Positions 8,019 through 17,128 of a DNA stretch of 64,000 bases are shown one piece after another (positions within the stretch are counted from its first letter, which is position 1; each line of letters begins with the position of its first letter). The notes under the pieces are model-generated. The model was given only the letters and a program-made list of their open reading frames with translations. It did not search any database and was not told the origin of the DNA. The position numbers and the translations under genes are program-made. The stretch covers positions 1 through 64,000 of the forward strand of contig NZ_JBNNWS010000008.1 of the NCBI RefSeq assembly GCF_050281185.1. Direction: 5' to 3'. This stretch comes from Heyndrickxia sp050281185. GTDB lineage: Bacteria; Bacillota; Bacilli; Bacillales; Bacillaceae_C.

Positions 8019-9260
8019 ATGAGTAATAATCATAAATCAGATTCTGCAAAGAAAATACAATCAAGTCGGCTTTGGCTTGTGATTGTCTTAGGTGCATTAT
8101 CTGCTTTCGGACCTCTCTCTATTGATATGTATTTACCTGCATTACCAAAATTAACAACAGAATTAAGTACGAATACATCGGTTGCTCAGCTAAGCCTGAC
8201 AGCTTGTCTGATTGGGCTTGCATTAGGGCAACTTTTTGTAGGCCCACTAAGTGATGTTCGTGGACGAAGAAAGCCTCTTATTTTAGCTCTTGTCATTTAT
8301 TCTATTGCTTCATTGCTATGTGCTTTTAGTCCATCTATATGGATGCTTATTGTTTTACGTTTCATCCAAGGTGCTTCTGGAGCAGCTGGGATTGTGATTT
8401 CAAAAGCTTCTGTGCGTGACATGTATTCTGGATCAGAGTTAACGAAGTTTTTTTCGTTATTAATGTTAGTTAATGGAGCTGCACCAATTCTAGCACCCAT
8501 CGCAGGAGGACAACTCTTAAGCTTTGTTTCCTGGCGTGGAGTATTTATTGTACTTTTTATTATTGGAATCCTAATGTGGTTAGCCGTTACAATTGGGTTG
8601 CCAGAAACATTGCCAAACAATCGTCGATCAAAGGGGGGGCTTAATCAAACTCTTTCGACCTTCCGTATCTTAGTGACTGATCGGGAATTTATGGGATATG
8701 CAATGTCTCAAGGCCTCGTTTCTGCAGCGATGTTTGCTTATATATCGGGTTCACCATTTGTATTGCAGGAAATATTCGGAGTTTCACCCCAAATGTTTAG
8801 TATTATTTTTGCTATAAATGGGATAGGGATAATCATTGCCTCACAAATTACGGGCCGGTTGGCTGGAAAAGTTTCTGAATTAAAGTTATTTATCGTTGGC
8901 ATTAGTTTGGCTGCAGTAGGTGGGGGTGTACTGCTTCTCGTAGTAACATCCGGAGCAGGTTTAATAGCAGTTATTCCATCCCTTTTCATAGTTGTATCAA
9001 GCGTAGGTGTAGTGGGGACAACATCATTTTCATTAGCTATGCAAAATCAAGGAGAATCTGCAGGTAGTGCTTCGGCATTACTGGGCTTGTTACCGTTTAT
9101 TTTCGGAGCGATTGCGGCACCATTAGTAGGTTTAGGGGGAAGTCATACAGCATTGCCAATGGCCATTGTTATAGCAGTTTGTGATATTGGAGCTTTGGTG
9201 TTTTATGCTCTATTGATTAGGAAGAAAAAAGAGAGAACGGTTCATCAACATTCTCTTTAA
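8019..9260 (+). CDS. Bcr/CflA-family multidrug MFS exporter
   Basis: A 413-residue major facilitator protein with 12 predicted membrane segments. Family marks are FGPLSIDMYLPALP in span 1, the motif A loop GPLSDVRGRRKP between spans 2 and 3, and RFIQGASGAAG in span 4. Members are proton-driven exporters of drugs such as bicyclomycin or chloramphenicol, and sometimes of cysteine. The real substrate is unknown. Start ATG (8019) follows AAAAGGTG. Monocistronic, with a terminator at 9283. Confidence 0.92.
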   Translation: MSNNHKSDSAKKIQSSRLWLVIVLGALSAFGPLSIDMYLPALPKLTTELSTNTSVAQLSLTACLIGLALGQLFVGPLSDVRGRRKPLILALVIYSIASLLCAFSPSIWMLIVLRFIQGASGAAGIVISKASVRDMYSGSELTKFFSLLMLVNGAAPILAPIAGGQLLSFVSWRGVFIVLFIIGILMWLAVTIGLPETLPNNRRSKGGLNQTLSTFRILVTDREFMGYAMSQGLVSAAMFAYISGSPFVLQEIFGVSPQMFSIIFAINGIGIIIASQITGRLAGKVSELKLFIVGISLAAVGGGVLLLVVTSGAGLIAVIPSLFIVVSSVGVVGTTSFSLAMQNQGESAGSASALLGLLPFIFGAIAAPLVGLGGSHTALPMAIVIAVCDIGALVFYALLIRKKKERTVHQHSL

Positions 9261-9282
9261 CTAAAGCTTTCTAATAAAAATA

Positions 9283-9312
9283 TGAGTCTCCTGAGTGAGG
9301 CTCTTTTTTTTA
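9283..9312. terminator. Shared terminator of Bcr-like gene and lysR
   Basis: Hairpin GAGTCTC / GAGGCTC with TTTTTTTT on the plus strand. It lies between two convergent genes; a short dispersed repeat (9317-9396) sits between it and the lysR stop. Confidence 0.7.
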
Positions 9313-9316
9313 ATGT

Positions 9317-9396
9317 AGGAAAGAATAAAATTTACTAAGGTTACTAGACGTGAAAAGTGTCTGCTGTGTCTAGCTCTAGCGCTTGCACTTTTCTTA
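9317..9396 (+). repeat. Dispersed 3'-UTR repeat, copy A (short form)
   Basis: Starts AGGAAAGAATAAAATTTACT, runs through GTGTCTGCTGTGTCTAGCTC, and ends GCGCTTGCACTTTTCTTA. Compared with full copies it lacks the central ~120-bp hairpin. Its last three bases are the stop codon of the minus-strand lysR gene. Confidence 0.8.
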
Positions 9397-10290
9397 TTCG
9401 AACATTTCAATAAAATTCTTTGCACTTTTTGATAAGTAGCGATCCTTATTCCATATTAAAGCAGATTCTCCTTTGATTGTGGCATCTTCAATATCAAGTA
9501 TTTTTACATTTGGTGTTTGAAAAGAAAATAATGTGTATTTTGGAATGATGGTTGCACCGACTCCTGTAGAAACGAGAGATAAAATCATGGAGACATCCGG
9601 GCATTCGCAAACTACCTTTGGATCAAACCCATGACGCCTGCATTCATCAACTACTAATTCATACTGACCTGAACCTTGGATACGATGCAATAATAAAAGA
9701 GGAATGTCTTTTAAGTGTTTCATCACAATCTTTGAATGGGAAAATTCGGATTTATTTCCCCATTCCTCTGGAATAACTGCTACATAAGGATCCTTCGATA
9801 GACGGATGAAGGAAAAGTCGGTTAAATCCATTGGTAAACGAATGATACCAACCTCAATCTCCATATTTTTTAATTGCTGACCGATCACAAATGAATCTCC
9901 TTCTCTTAACTGAAGAGTTACAAGTGGAAATTTCTTTAAAAAAGCACGTATTCTTTCTGGGAAAAATGAAAAGCATGATTTAGATGCACCTAAGGCCAGA
10001 ACCCCTCTTATTCCTTCTTCTGTTTCCTGGACTTCAGTAATTGTTTCTTCAAATTGACGTAATAGCTTTTTCGCATTTTTATAGAGAACGATTCCAGGCT
10101 TGGTTAATTCTAACTGTTTTCCGTTTCTTTCTAATAAAGTTACACCAAGTTCTTGTTCGAGAAGCTTGAGCTGATGACTTAAAGGAGGTTGGGCCATATG
10201 GAGTTTTTTTGCTGCACGAGTAATTTGCCCCTCCTCAACAATGGTTGAAAAGTAACGTAGCTGCCTAATATCCAATTTCAAAACCTCCAT
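9394..10290 (-). CDS. LysR-family regulator, probable hpa cluster activator
   Basis: A 298-residue LysR-type regulator. The N-terminal winged helix (LDIRQLRYFSTIVEEGQITRAAKKLHMAQPPLSHQLKLLEQELG) is followed by a co-inducer-binding domain (about 95-295). It is transcribed divergently from the hpa operon across a 186-bp spacer containing a perfect inverted repeat, the usual layout for a LysR activator of the facing catabolic genes. The effector may be 4-hydroxyphenylacetate or a downstream intermediate. The stop codon is formed by the end of a dispersed repeat. Confidence 0.9.
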   Translation of the reverse strand: MEVLKLDIRQLRYFSTIVEEGQITRAAKKLHMAQPPLSHQLKLLEQELGVTLLERNGKQLELTKPGIVLYKNAKKLLRQFEETITEVQETEEGIRGVLALGASKSCFSFFPERIRAFLKKFPLVTLQLREGDSFVIGQQLKNMEIEVGIIRLPMDLTDFSFIRLSKDPYVAVIPEEWGNKSEFSHSKIVMKHLKDIPLLLLHRIQGSGQYELVVDECRRHGFDPKVVCECPDVSMILSLVSTGVGATIIPKYTLFSFQTPNVKILDIEDATIKGESALIWNKDRYLSKSAKNFIEMFE

Positions 10291-10325
10291 TTTTTAATCA
10301 TGCCCTTATACTAAGCTCTGCCTGA

Positions 10326-10358
10326 TTAAAAAGTACAAAAGACATTCATACTTTTTAA
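10326..10358. promoter_or_regulatory. Candidate LysR operator between lysR and the hpa operon
   Basis: Perfect 10-bp inverted repeat TTAAAAAGTA / TACTTTTTAA separated by 13 bases, in the divergent spacer. LysR-type regulators typically bind interrupted dyads of this size. It lies about 35 bases upstream of the lysR start codon and 118 upstream of the first hpa gene. Confidence 0.5.
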
Positions 10359-10476
10359 ATATGGAAATCAAATTTTTAAAATATTATAAATATATTCTAA
10401 CATATGCTACATTCAAATTGTAAGGGTTTTCAATATAGGGATAAACATTAAAAAATAATTAAGGAGTGTTGTAGAC

Positions 10477-11406
10477 ATGACATTGCTAGACGAGGCGAAA
10501 CAAAAATTAAGAGGCTCAATCGCACCGATTGTTACCCCTTTTCATTATGACTATACGATTGACTTTGAATCATTTGAAAACCTTATAGATTGGCATATTG
10601 ATAGTGGGACTCACGCAATATCTGTAACAGGTACAACAGGGGAGCCCAGTTCATTATCGATAGAAGAGCGAGTTCGTGTAATGGAGACTGCAGCGAAAAA
10701 AATTGGCGGAAGGGTGCCTTTTGTTCCTGGAACAGGATCCACTAACCATCAAGAGACTCTTTATTTAACGAAAAAGGCTCAAGAAATCGGTGCAGATGCA
10801 GCACTAGTAATTGTTCCATACTATAATAAGCCGTCACAGCATGCGCTTTATAAGCACTTTAAAACAGTCGCTGATTCAGTTGATATCCCCATCATTGTGT
10901 ATAACATCCCCGGAAGAACAGCTACAAATCTTCATGTAGATACACTTGCGAGACTAAATGAAGACTGTCCTAACATCATCGGCGTAAAAGAATCCAATAA
11001 AGATTTTGAACATGTAAACCGAGTTTTATTGAAGTGCGGAAGAGATTTTCTTCTCTATTCTGGAATTGAACTATTATGTTACCCAATGCTGGCAATCGGC
11101 GGGGCTGGACATATAAGTGCAACCGCAAATGTCGTTCCCGGAAAAATTGCAGAATTGTATAATTCCTGGACAAAAGGGGATATGAAGGAAGCTTTAGACC
11201 TTCATTTTGAATTAATGAAGCTAAATGATGTCCTATTTAAAGATACGAATCCAGCCCCATTAAAGGCTGCATTAGGAATGATGGGAAAAATCAAACCAGT
11301 ATTGCGAATGCCTATGGATTTACCTACAAAAGAATTGCAAGACGAAATTCGTGAAGTATTGCAACAACATGTAACCTTACCAGATGAGATAGTGGCAAAG
11401 GGATAG
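10477..11406 (+). CDS. DapA-family aldolase/synthase in the hpa cluster
   Basis: A 309-residue class I aldolase of the dihydrodipicolinate synthase/N-acetylneuraminate lyase family. Key positions are GTTGEPSSL (Thr53-Thr54), PYYNKP (115-120), catalytic Tyr142 in YNIPGRT, and Schiff-base Lys171 in IIGVKES. It heads the hpa operon (ATG 10477 after AAGGAG). Because no HpaI-type aldolase is present, it may cleave 2,4-dihydroxyhept-2-enedioate to pyruvate and succinate semialdehyde. Alternatively it is a dapA paralogue for lysine synthesis, but the operon makes a catabolic role more likely. Only 10 bases separate it from hpaE. Confidence 0.85.
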   Translation: MTLLDEAKQKLRGSIAPIVTPFHYDYTIDFESFENLIDWHIDSGTHAISVTGTTGEPSSLSIEERVRVMETAAKKIGGRVPFVPGTGSTNHQETLYLTKKAQEIGADAALVIVPYYNKPSQHALYKHFKTVADSVDIPIIVYNIPGRTATNLHVDTLARLNEDCPNIIGVKESNKDFEHVNRVLLKCGRDFLLYSGIELLCYPMLAIGGAGHISATANVVPGKIAELYNSWTKGDMKEALDLHFELMKLNDVLFKDTNPAPLKAALGMMGKIKPVLRMPMDLPTKELQDEIREVLQQHVTLPDEIVAKG

Positions 11407-11416
11407 GAGGATAGAA

Positions 11417-12898
11417 ATGAATTCAGTAAATAATATCCAGCTTTATATTAATGGTGAATTTGTAAATGCGGCATCTGGAAAAACATTTGAAAATATTAAC
11501 CCGTATACAAATGAAATAATTAATCATATTGCAGAGGGGGATGCAGCAGATATCCAAGCAGCTGTGAAAGCGGCAAAAAATGCTTTCCATGGTGATTGGG
11601 GCAAACTGAAGGTAAGTGAGCGCTTATCGTATATTAAAAAAATTGCTGATCTAATTGATGAACATATTGAAGAAATCGCCCCCTTAGAATCATTGGATAC
11701 TGGGCTTCCAATCAGTCAAACAAAAAATATGGTAGCTCGCTCCGCACAAAATTTTCGATTTTATGCGGAAATGGTTTCGAATCGTTTGGTAGGTGAAGCT
11801 TATCAAGTTGATGGAGAATTCATCAATTATACCATTCATAAACCTGTGGGCGTAGCAGGTCTGATTACTCCATGGAATGCCCCTTTCATGCTTGAAACAT
11901 GGAAAATTGCCCCTGCTTTAGCAACTGGAAATACGGTTGTTTTAAAGCCTGGTGAATGGTCTCCATTAACAGCGAACCGACTGGCTGAAATTATTGATAA
12001 AGCAGAGCTTCCAAAAGGTGTATTTAATATTGTCCATGGCTATGGAGAAACAGCAGGAGCAGCACTTGTTGCCCATCCTGATGTGAAATTGATTTCGTTC
12101 ACGGGAGAAACAACCACTGGTTCAGAAATTATAAAAAATGGTGCTGATACATTAAAACGTGTTTCAGCAGAACTAGGTGGAAAATCACCAATTATTGTTT
12201 TTGAAGACGCTCACTTCGAACGTGCACTAGATGCGTGTACATGGGGGATTTTCTCTTTTAATGGTGAAAGATGTACTGCTAATTCAAGACTTTTTATTCA
12301 AGAATCGATCTATGAAAAATTTGTTGAAGCATTAAAAGAAAGAGTTCAACAGATTGTAGTCGGTGATCCATTAGACAAACAAACAGAGGTAGGACCGTTA
12401 ATACATGTAGACCATTTAAATAATGTAAAACAATATCTTGAAATAGCGAAACAAGAGGGTGCAGAACTATATAGTGGTAAGATTCCCGAGCATTTGAAAA
12501 ATGGAAATTTTGTACCGCCAACATTACTTTTAAATGTTACAAATGATATGAAAGTAGCCCAAGAAGAAATATTTGGTCCAGTCATGGCGGTTATGAAATT
12601 TAAGGACGAAACAGAAGTAATTAAATTAGCAAATGATACGAAATATGGACTCGCTGGCTATGTTTGGACAAATGATCTTCAACGTGGACACCGTGTAGCA
12701 CAAGGTATTGATGCAGGGATGCTTTGGATTAATTCGCAAAATGTTCGTGATTTACGTATTCCATTCGGAGGAAGTAAATATAGTGGAATGGGTCGAGAAG
12801 GGGGACACTACGCTTTTGATTTTTACACCGAAACACAGGTAATCCATGTTGCCCTTAGTGAACATCATATTCCACAGTTTGGAAAAAAGAAAAATTAG
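11417..12898 (+). CDS. hpaE: 5-carboxymethyl-2-hydroxymuconate semialdehyde dehydrogenase HpaE
   Basis: A 493-residue aldehyde dehydrogenase that oxidises the ring-cleavage semialdehyde to the acid. The catalytic Glu is in SAELGGKSP and the catalytic Cys in FNGERCTANSR. The motifs ITPWNAPFML and KPGEWSPLTA, which bind NAD, are also present. Start ATG (11417) follows AGGAGG, 10 bases after the aldolase gene. Its place next to hpaB and hpaD supports the HpaE assignment over other ALDHs. Confidence 0.93.
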   Translation: MNSVNNIQLYINGEFVNAASGKTFENINPYTNEIINHIAEGDAADIQAAVKAAKNAFHGDWGKLKVSERLSYIKKIADLIDEHIEEIAPLESLDTGLPISQTKNMVARSAQNFRFYAEMVSNRLVGEAYQVDGEFINYTIHKPVGVAGLITPWNAPFMLETWKIAPALATGNTVVLKPGEWSPLTANRLAEIIDKAELPKGVFNIVHGYGETAGAALVAHPDVKLISFTGETTTGSEIIKNGADTLKRVSAELGGKSPIIVFEDAHFERALDACTWGIFSFNGERCTANSRLFIQESIYEKFVEALKERVQQIVVGDPLDKQTEVGPLIHVDHLNNVKQYLEIAKQEGAELYSGKIPEHLKNGNFVPPTLLLNVTNDMKVAQEEIFGPVMAVMKFKDETEVIKLANDTKYGLAGYVWTNDLQRGHRVAQGIDAGMLWINSQNVRDLRIPFGGSKYSGMGREGGHYAFDFYTETQVIHVALSEHHIPQFGKKKN

Positions 12899-12912
12899 AG
12901 GAGAGACGATAG

Positions 12913-14388
12913 ATGCCGGCTAAAACAGGAAAAGAATATATTACACGATTAAAACAGGCTAATAACAATATTTATATCCATGGTGAGAGAGTAAAAGATG
13001 TGACAGAACATCCATCATTTAAAAATGTCATTCAATCTATGGCACGATTATATGATCTTCAATATGAAAAAGCAGATCAAATGCTTTATACGTCTCCAAC
13101 TAGTGGAAATAATGTGGGGATGACCTTCCTTCAACCAAAGACCATCGATGACTTAATAGCTAGACGAGTAGCAATTACGGAGTGGGCAAAAGTCTCGGGA
13201 GGAATGATGGGGCGTTCACCAGATTACTTAAATGCCGAGGTAATGGCAATGGGCGCAGCATATGATTTTTTTGCTGAAGCCGATCCGAGACTTGTTGAAA
13301 ACGCAAAAAATTATTACGAATATGCCCGTGAAAATGACATCAGTTTGACCCATACGTTGATTCATCCTCAAGTGAATCGTGCGAAAGCACAACATGAACA
13401 GAAGGATGCAAATGTAGCTCTCCATTTAGTAGAGAAAAATAAAGATGGAATCATTGTTGATGGAATACGACTGCTTGCTACACAAGGTGGAATCACAGAC
13501 GAAATTCTTGTCTTTCCTTCCACCGTTAAAAAAGCAGGAGAATTGGATGATCCATATTCTCTAGCGTTTGCGATTCCGAATAATACACCAGGCTTGAAGT
13601 TTATAAGCAGAGAGTCATTTGATTATGGGAAAAATCAATGGGATCACCCGCTGTCATCTCGATTTGAGGAAGGAGATGCAATTGTATCATTTGAAAATGT
13701 CTTTGTACCTTGGGACCGCGTTTTTGTCTGTGGCAATTCCTCGATTTGTAATCGAACCTTTCGGGAAACAAATGCGGTTGTCCATATGGCTCACCAAGTA
13801 GTAGCAAAAAACATAGTGAAAACTGAATTTCTTCTTGGATTAGCTCTTTCGATAATGGATGCAATAGGAATTGACCAATTTCAGCATGTTCAGGATAAAG
13901 GAACAGAAATTATGCTTGCTCTTGAAACGATGCGCAGTCATTTATACAGAGCAGAGCATAATGCTAAACCCGATAAATGGGGAACGATGACACCTGATTA
14001 TGCTGCACTTGATGCGGCACGAAATTGGTATCCAAGAATGTACCCGCGACTAGTAGAGATTTTACGTATTCTTGGAGCATCAGGATTAATGGGAATTCCA
14101 ACACAAGCAGATTTTCAAAATGAAGATATTGGTGCTTTAATTCATAGAGGTTTACAAGGCAAAAACCTTGAAGGTTATGAACGTGTTCAATTATTCAGGT
14201 TGGCATGGGATATGACGATGAGTGCCTTTGGAAGCAGACAAATGCATTATGAATATTATTTCTTTGGAGATCCAGTTCGAATGGGAATGACATATTTTGA
14301 TGGATATGAGAAAGAGTCATATAAGGAGATCATCCGAGAATTTCTTGGTCAAGGAAATCTGGGCAAATCAAATATTTTAAATGTTTAA
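12913..14388 (+). CDS. hpaB: 4-hydroxyphenylacetate 3-monooxygenase, oxygenase component HpaB
   Basis: The 491-residue FADH2-using monooxygenase hydroxylates 4-hydroxyphenylacetate to homoprotocatechuate. Characteristic stretches are WAKVSGGMMGRSPDYLN, THTLIHPQVNR and the C-terminal RLAWDMTMSAFGSRQMHYE. It needs reduced flavin from HpaC, encoded five genes downstream at 17888. Start ATG (12913) follows AGAGGAGAG. The FAD demand of this enzyme fits a strain with an active riboflavin operon, but no direct link is shown. Confidence 0.95.
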   Translation: MPAKTGKEYITRLKQANNNIYIHGERVKDVTEHPSFKNVIQSMARLYDLQYEKADQMLYTSPTSGNNVGMTFLQPKTIDDLIARRVAITEWAKVSGGMMGRSPDYLNAEVMAMGAAYDFFAEADPRLVENAKNYYEYARENDISLTHTLIHPQVNRAKAQHEQKDANVALHLVEKNKDGIIVDGIRLLATQGGITDEILVFPSTVKKAGELDDPYSLAFAIPNNTPGLKFISRESFDYGKNQWDHPLSSRFEEGDAIVSFENVFVPWDRVFVCGNSSICNRTFRETNAVVHMAHQVVAKNIVKTEFLLGLALSIMDAIGIDQFQHVQDKGTEIMLALETMRSHLYRAEHNAKPDKWGTMTPDYAALDAARNWYPRMYPRLVEILRILGASGLMGIPTQADFQNEDIGALIHRGLQGKNLEGYERVQLFRLAWDMTMSAFGSRQMHYEYYFFGDPVRMGMTYFDGYEKESYKEIIREFLGQGNLGKSNILNV

Positions 14389-14402
14389 TAACGGGGTGAT
14401 GG

Positions 14403-15389
14403 ATGTTGAATTTTAATATTATTCGTACTGCCAGAGCAATACTGAATGTTACAAATTTAGAAGAGTCCAGGCGTTTTTATGTTAATGCTCTTGGATTTGT
14501 TGAAACTGAAAGCGATGATACTCATATTTATTTACGCGGGCTTGAAGAGCATGTTCATCATAGTTTAGTACTGAAAAAAAGTGATCACCCTAGTGTAGAG
14601 GTGATTAGTTATAAAGTATTTTCTGAGGAAGATTTAGAAGCATTATCTGTTTTCTTTAATAAAAAGGGATTAAAGACAAAATGGCTAGAGCCAGGTGTTC
14701 AACATGCGATAGGAAGGACATTAAGGGTTCAAGATGTGTCGGGGTTACCTGTAGAATTTTTTGCGAAAATGGAGACGGTTGATCGATTACTTCAGCGATA
14801 TGATTTATATAAAGGAGCGAAGGTTCAACGAATTGACCATTTCAATTGTGCAGTGACAGATGTTGAGAAAGCTTACAATTTTTATATTAAAGAATTGGGA
14901 TTTGCTTGTTCAGAATACACAACAGCAGATGATGATAAGATTTGGGCTGCATGGCTGCATCGTAAGCCAACGGTTCACGATGTAGCTTTTATGAATGGAG
15001 TAGGTCCACGATTACACCATATAGGCTTTTGGTTAAGCGATCCAATGAGTGTTATTCATACATGTGATGTACTAGCATCAATAGGCTATGGAACAAGTAT
15101 AGAAAGAGGTCCTGGACGTCATGGCCTATCAAACGCATTTTTCCTTTATTTGCGTGATCCAGATGGGCACCGAATTGAACTTTATAATGGTGATTACTTA
15201 ACAAGTGATCCAGATTTTAAACCTGTTCGATGGGATATCGATGACCCGATGCGGCAAACATTTTGGGGACATGCAGCACCAGATTGTTGGTTTAATGAGG
15301 CATCAACTGTATTAGATGTTAATACCGGAAAAGTAGTCGATACAAGTGATCCTCTTTTAGAAAAGAAAAAACCATCGATCATCATTTAA
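14403..15389 (+). CDS. hpaD: 3,4-dihydroxyphenylacetate 2,3-dioxygenase HpaD
   Basis: A 328-residue extradiol ring-cleavage dioxygenase with two vicinal-oxygen-chelate domains (about 8-130 and 143-280). The metal ligands are visible in the second domain: His in RIDHFNCAV, His in RLHHIGFWL and Glu in HRIELYNGDY. It opens homoprotocatechuate to 5-carboxymethyl-2-hydroxymuconate semialdehyde using Fe(II) or Mn(II). Start ATG (14403) follows GGGGTGATGG. A hairpin element separates it from hpaG1. Confidence 0.95.
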   Translation: MLNFNIIRTARAILNVTNLEESRRFYVNALGFVETESDDTHIYLRGLEEHVHHSLVLKKSDHPSVEVISYKVFSEEDLEALSVFFNKKGLKTKWLEPGVQHAIGRTLRVQDVSGLPVEFFAKMETVDRLLQRYDLYKGAKVQRIDHFNCAVTDVEKAYNFYIKELGFACSEYTTADDDKIWAAWLHRKPTVHDVAFMNGVGPRLHHIGFWLSDPMSVIHTCDVLASIGYGTSIERGPGRHGLSNAFFLYLRDPDGHRIELYNGDYLTSDPDFKPVRWDIDDPMRQTFWGHAAPDCWFNEASTVLDVNTGKVVDTSDPLLEKKKPSIII

Positions 15390-15418
15390 ATAATGGTTAT
15401 TTTAATGATTATTGTTGA

Positions 15419-15530
15419 TAAAATCGCCTGTAGGGTAGGCGTGAAGCGATTTCTATACGGAGTATAACTAGCTGAACGCATACCCTACAGGGCTTTTTCA
15501 GAAACAACAACATTGTCTAACAAAGCCTAA
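15419..15530 (+). ncRNA. Structured repeat element, copy 1 (leader of hpaG1)
   Basis: Outer stem CCTGTAGGGTA (15427-15437) pairs with TACCCTACAGG (15481-15491). An inner stem TATAC / GTATA lies inside, and a tail ends in CAAAGCC. It matches copy 2 at 17758-17870, where changes in both stems are compensated. It ends just before the ribosome binding site of hpaG1, so it lies in the mRNA leader. RNA function versus inserted repeat DNA is unresolved. Confidence 0.6.
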
Positions 15531-15549
15531 ATAAAAAGGAAGTGGTGAG

Positions 15550-16341
15550 ATGAATAAAATACGGTTCAAGCTCCGCGGCAAACAGTCGTTAGAAGAAGCA
15601 ACTATAGATGATCAAGGATTTTCTCTCCTAATCAATGAATCTAGTTACAATATACATCAGCTGCCGTGGGATGTTCCCGTTGATGGAACAATTTATGGAA
15701 CTTTATATAATTATAAGGAAACCCTTAAATCACAAGCTGACCAATTTTATGAAGAGCCTTACAAGGTTCCACCGAAAGCACCAATTTTATATATTAAGCC
15801 AGCGAATACATTCATCGGCTATAACATGCCAATACCGCTTCCGAAAGGCGTGCAAGAACTAGAAGTAGGGGCAGCACTTGGGATTGTTATCGGCCGGACT
15901 GCTAAAAAAGTAAAACAGGATAAGGCTTACGACTATATATCTGGTTACACAATTGTGAATGATATTAGCATTCCTCATAAAAGCGTATATCGGCCAGCTA
16001 TAAGTCAAAAATCAAGAGATGGATTTTGTCCGATAGGGCCATGGATTGTTGAAAAACAAGAGGAAGTCAATCCAGATAATATGGGAATAAAGGTATTTAT
16101 TAACGAAGAGCTGCGTCAGGAAAATACAACAGCTAATTTGGTTCGCAATATACCATGCTTAATTGCTGATATTACAGAATTTATGACATTAAATGCTGGT
16201 GATACTTTATTAGTCGGAATACCGCCAAGTCCACCTTTAGTTAAAGCAGGAGATCGAATTAGAATCGAAATTGAGCATATAGGTTACTTGGAAAACACAA
16301 TTGTTCATGAGGATGAGTTGGTTTTGGGGGTGAAAGTGTGA
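15550..16341 (+). CDS. hpaG: Fumarylacetoacetate-hydrolase-family protein HpaG1 (isomerase/decarboxylase, non-metal half)
   Basis: A 263-residue FAH-fold protein corresponding to one half of the fused HpaG of enterics, which isomerises and decarboxylates the ring-cleavage acid. Where HpaG2 has the metal-binding HYECEL, this protein reads EVGAAL, so both metal-ligand glutamates are replaced by Gly and Ala. It is therefore probably a structural or non-metal partner subunit of HpaG2. Start ATG (15550) follows GGAAGTGG; its stop overlaps the hpaG2 start by 4 bases, consistent with coupled translation and a heteromeric complex. Confidence 0.85.
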   Translation: MNKIRFKLRGKQSLEEATIDDQGFSLLINESSYNIHQLPWDVPVDGTIYGTLYNYKETLKSQADQFYEEPYKVPPKAPILYIKPANTFIGYNMPIPLPKGVQELEVGAALGIVIGRTAKKVKQDKAYDYISGYTIVNDISIPHKSVYRPAISQKSRDGFCPIGPWIVEKQEEVNPDNMGIKVFINEELRQENTTANLVRNIPCLIADITEFMTLNAGDTLLVGIPPSPPLVKAGDRIRIEIEHIGYLENTIVHEDELVLGVKV

Positions 16342-17090
16342 AAAGGGCACGGGTCGCATATATGGGTTCTGTCCATGATGCTTATGAAAAAGATGGGGAA
16401 CTTAGATTAGATGATGGAAGAATTGTTTTCCAACATGAAGTGGTTTGGCTCCCGCCAATTATCCCAAAAACAATATTTGCTCTTGGTTTAAATTATGCAG
16501 ATCATGCAAAGGAACTTGACTTTAAGGCACCTAGTGAACCATTAGTTTTTCTAAAAGGTCCAAATACATTAATTGGTCATCGGGGACAAACCCGACGTCC
16601 TGCCGATGTCACCTTTATGCATTATGAATGTGAGCTAGTAGCGGTTATAGGAAAAAGGGCACGAAATGTAGAAACTAAAGATGCTTATGAATATGTTGAA
16701 GGATATACAATCGCTAATGATTACGCCATTCGCAATTATTTAGAAAATTACTATCGTCCAAATCTACGCGTAAAAAATCGAGATACATGTACACCGATTG
16801 GACCATGGCTTGTAGATGCTGCAGATGTCGAAGATCCAATGAATCTTATCTTACGAACATATGTAAATGGTAAACTGACACAAGAAGGATCAACAAAAGA
16901 TATGATTTTCAGCATCCCTTATCTAATTGAATATTTAAGTAGTTTTATGACGTTAAATCCTGGAGATATTATTTTAACCGGAACACCTAAAGGAGCTGTT
17001 GACACGAAAGTTGGGGACGAAGTTGTGACGGAAATTGAAGGTATTGGACGTCTGGTTAATACAATTGTAGATGAAGATGAGGCACATTGA
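16338..17090 (+). CDS. hpaG: Fumarylacetoacetate-hydrolase-family protein HpaG2 (metal-binding half)
   Basis: A 250-residue FAH-family enzyme. Intact metal site: HYECELVAVIG supplies two Glu and ANDYAIR the Asp. The substrate loops FLKGPNTLIGH and TGTPKGAV are also present. It should catalyse the 5-carboxymethyl-2-oxo-hex-3-ene-1,6-dioate decarboxylation/isomerisation, and possibly also the hydratase step, since no separate HpaH gene is seen. GTG start (16338) overlaps the hpaG1 stop (GTGA). Confidence 0.88.
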   Translation: MKRARVAYMGSVHDAYEKDGELRLDDGRIVFQHEVVWLPPIIPKTIFALGLNYADHAKELDFKAPSEPLVFLKGPNTLIGHRGQTRRPADVTFMHYECELVAVIGKRARNVETKDAYEYVEGYTIANDYAIRNYLENYYRPNLRVKNRDTCTPIGPWLVDAADVEDPMNLILRTYVNGKLTQEGSTKDMIFSIPYLIEYLSSFMTLNPGDIILTGTPKGAVDTKVGDEVVTEIEGIGRLVNTIVDEDEAH

Positions 17091-17128
17091 TATAACGGTA
17101 ATTTATATACATGTGGGGTGAAGAAGCA

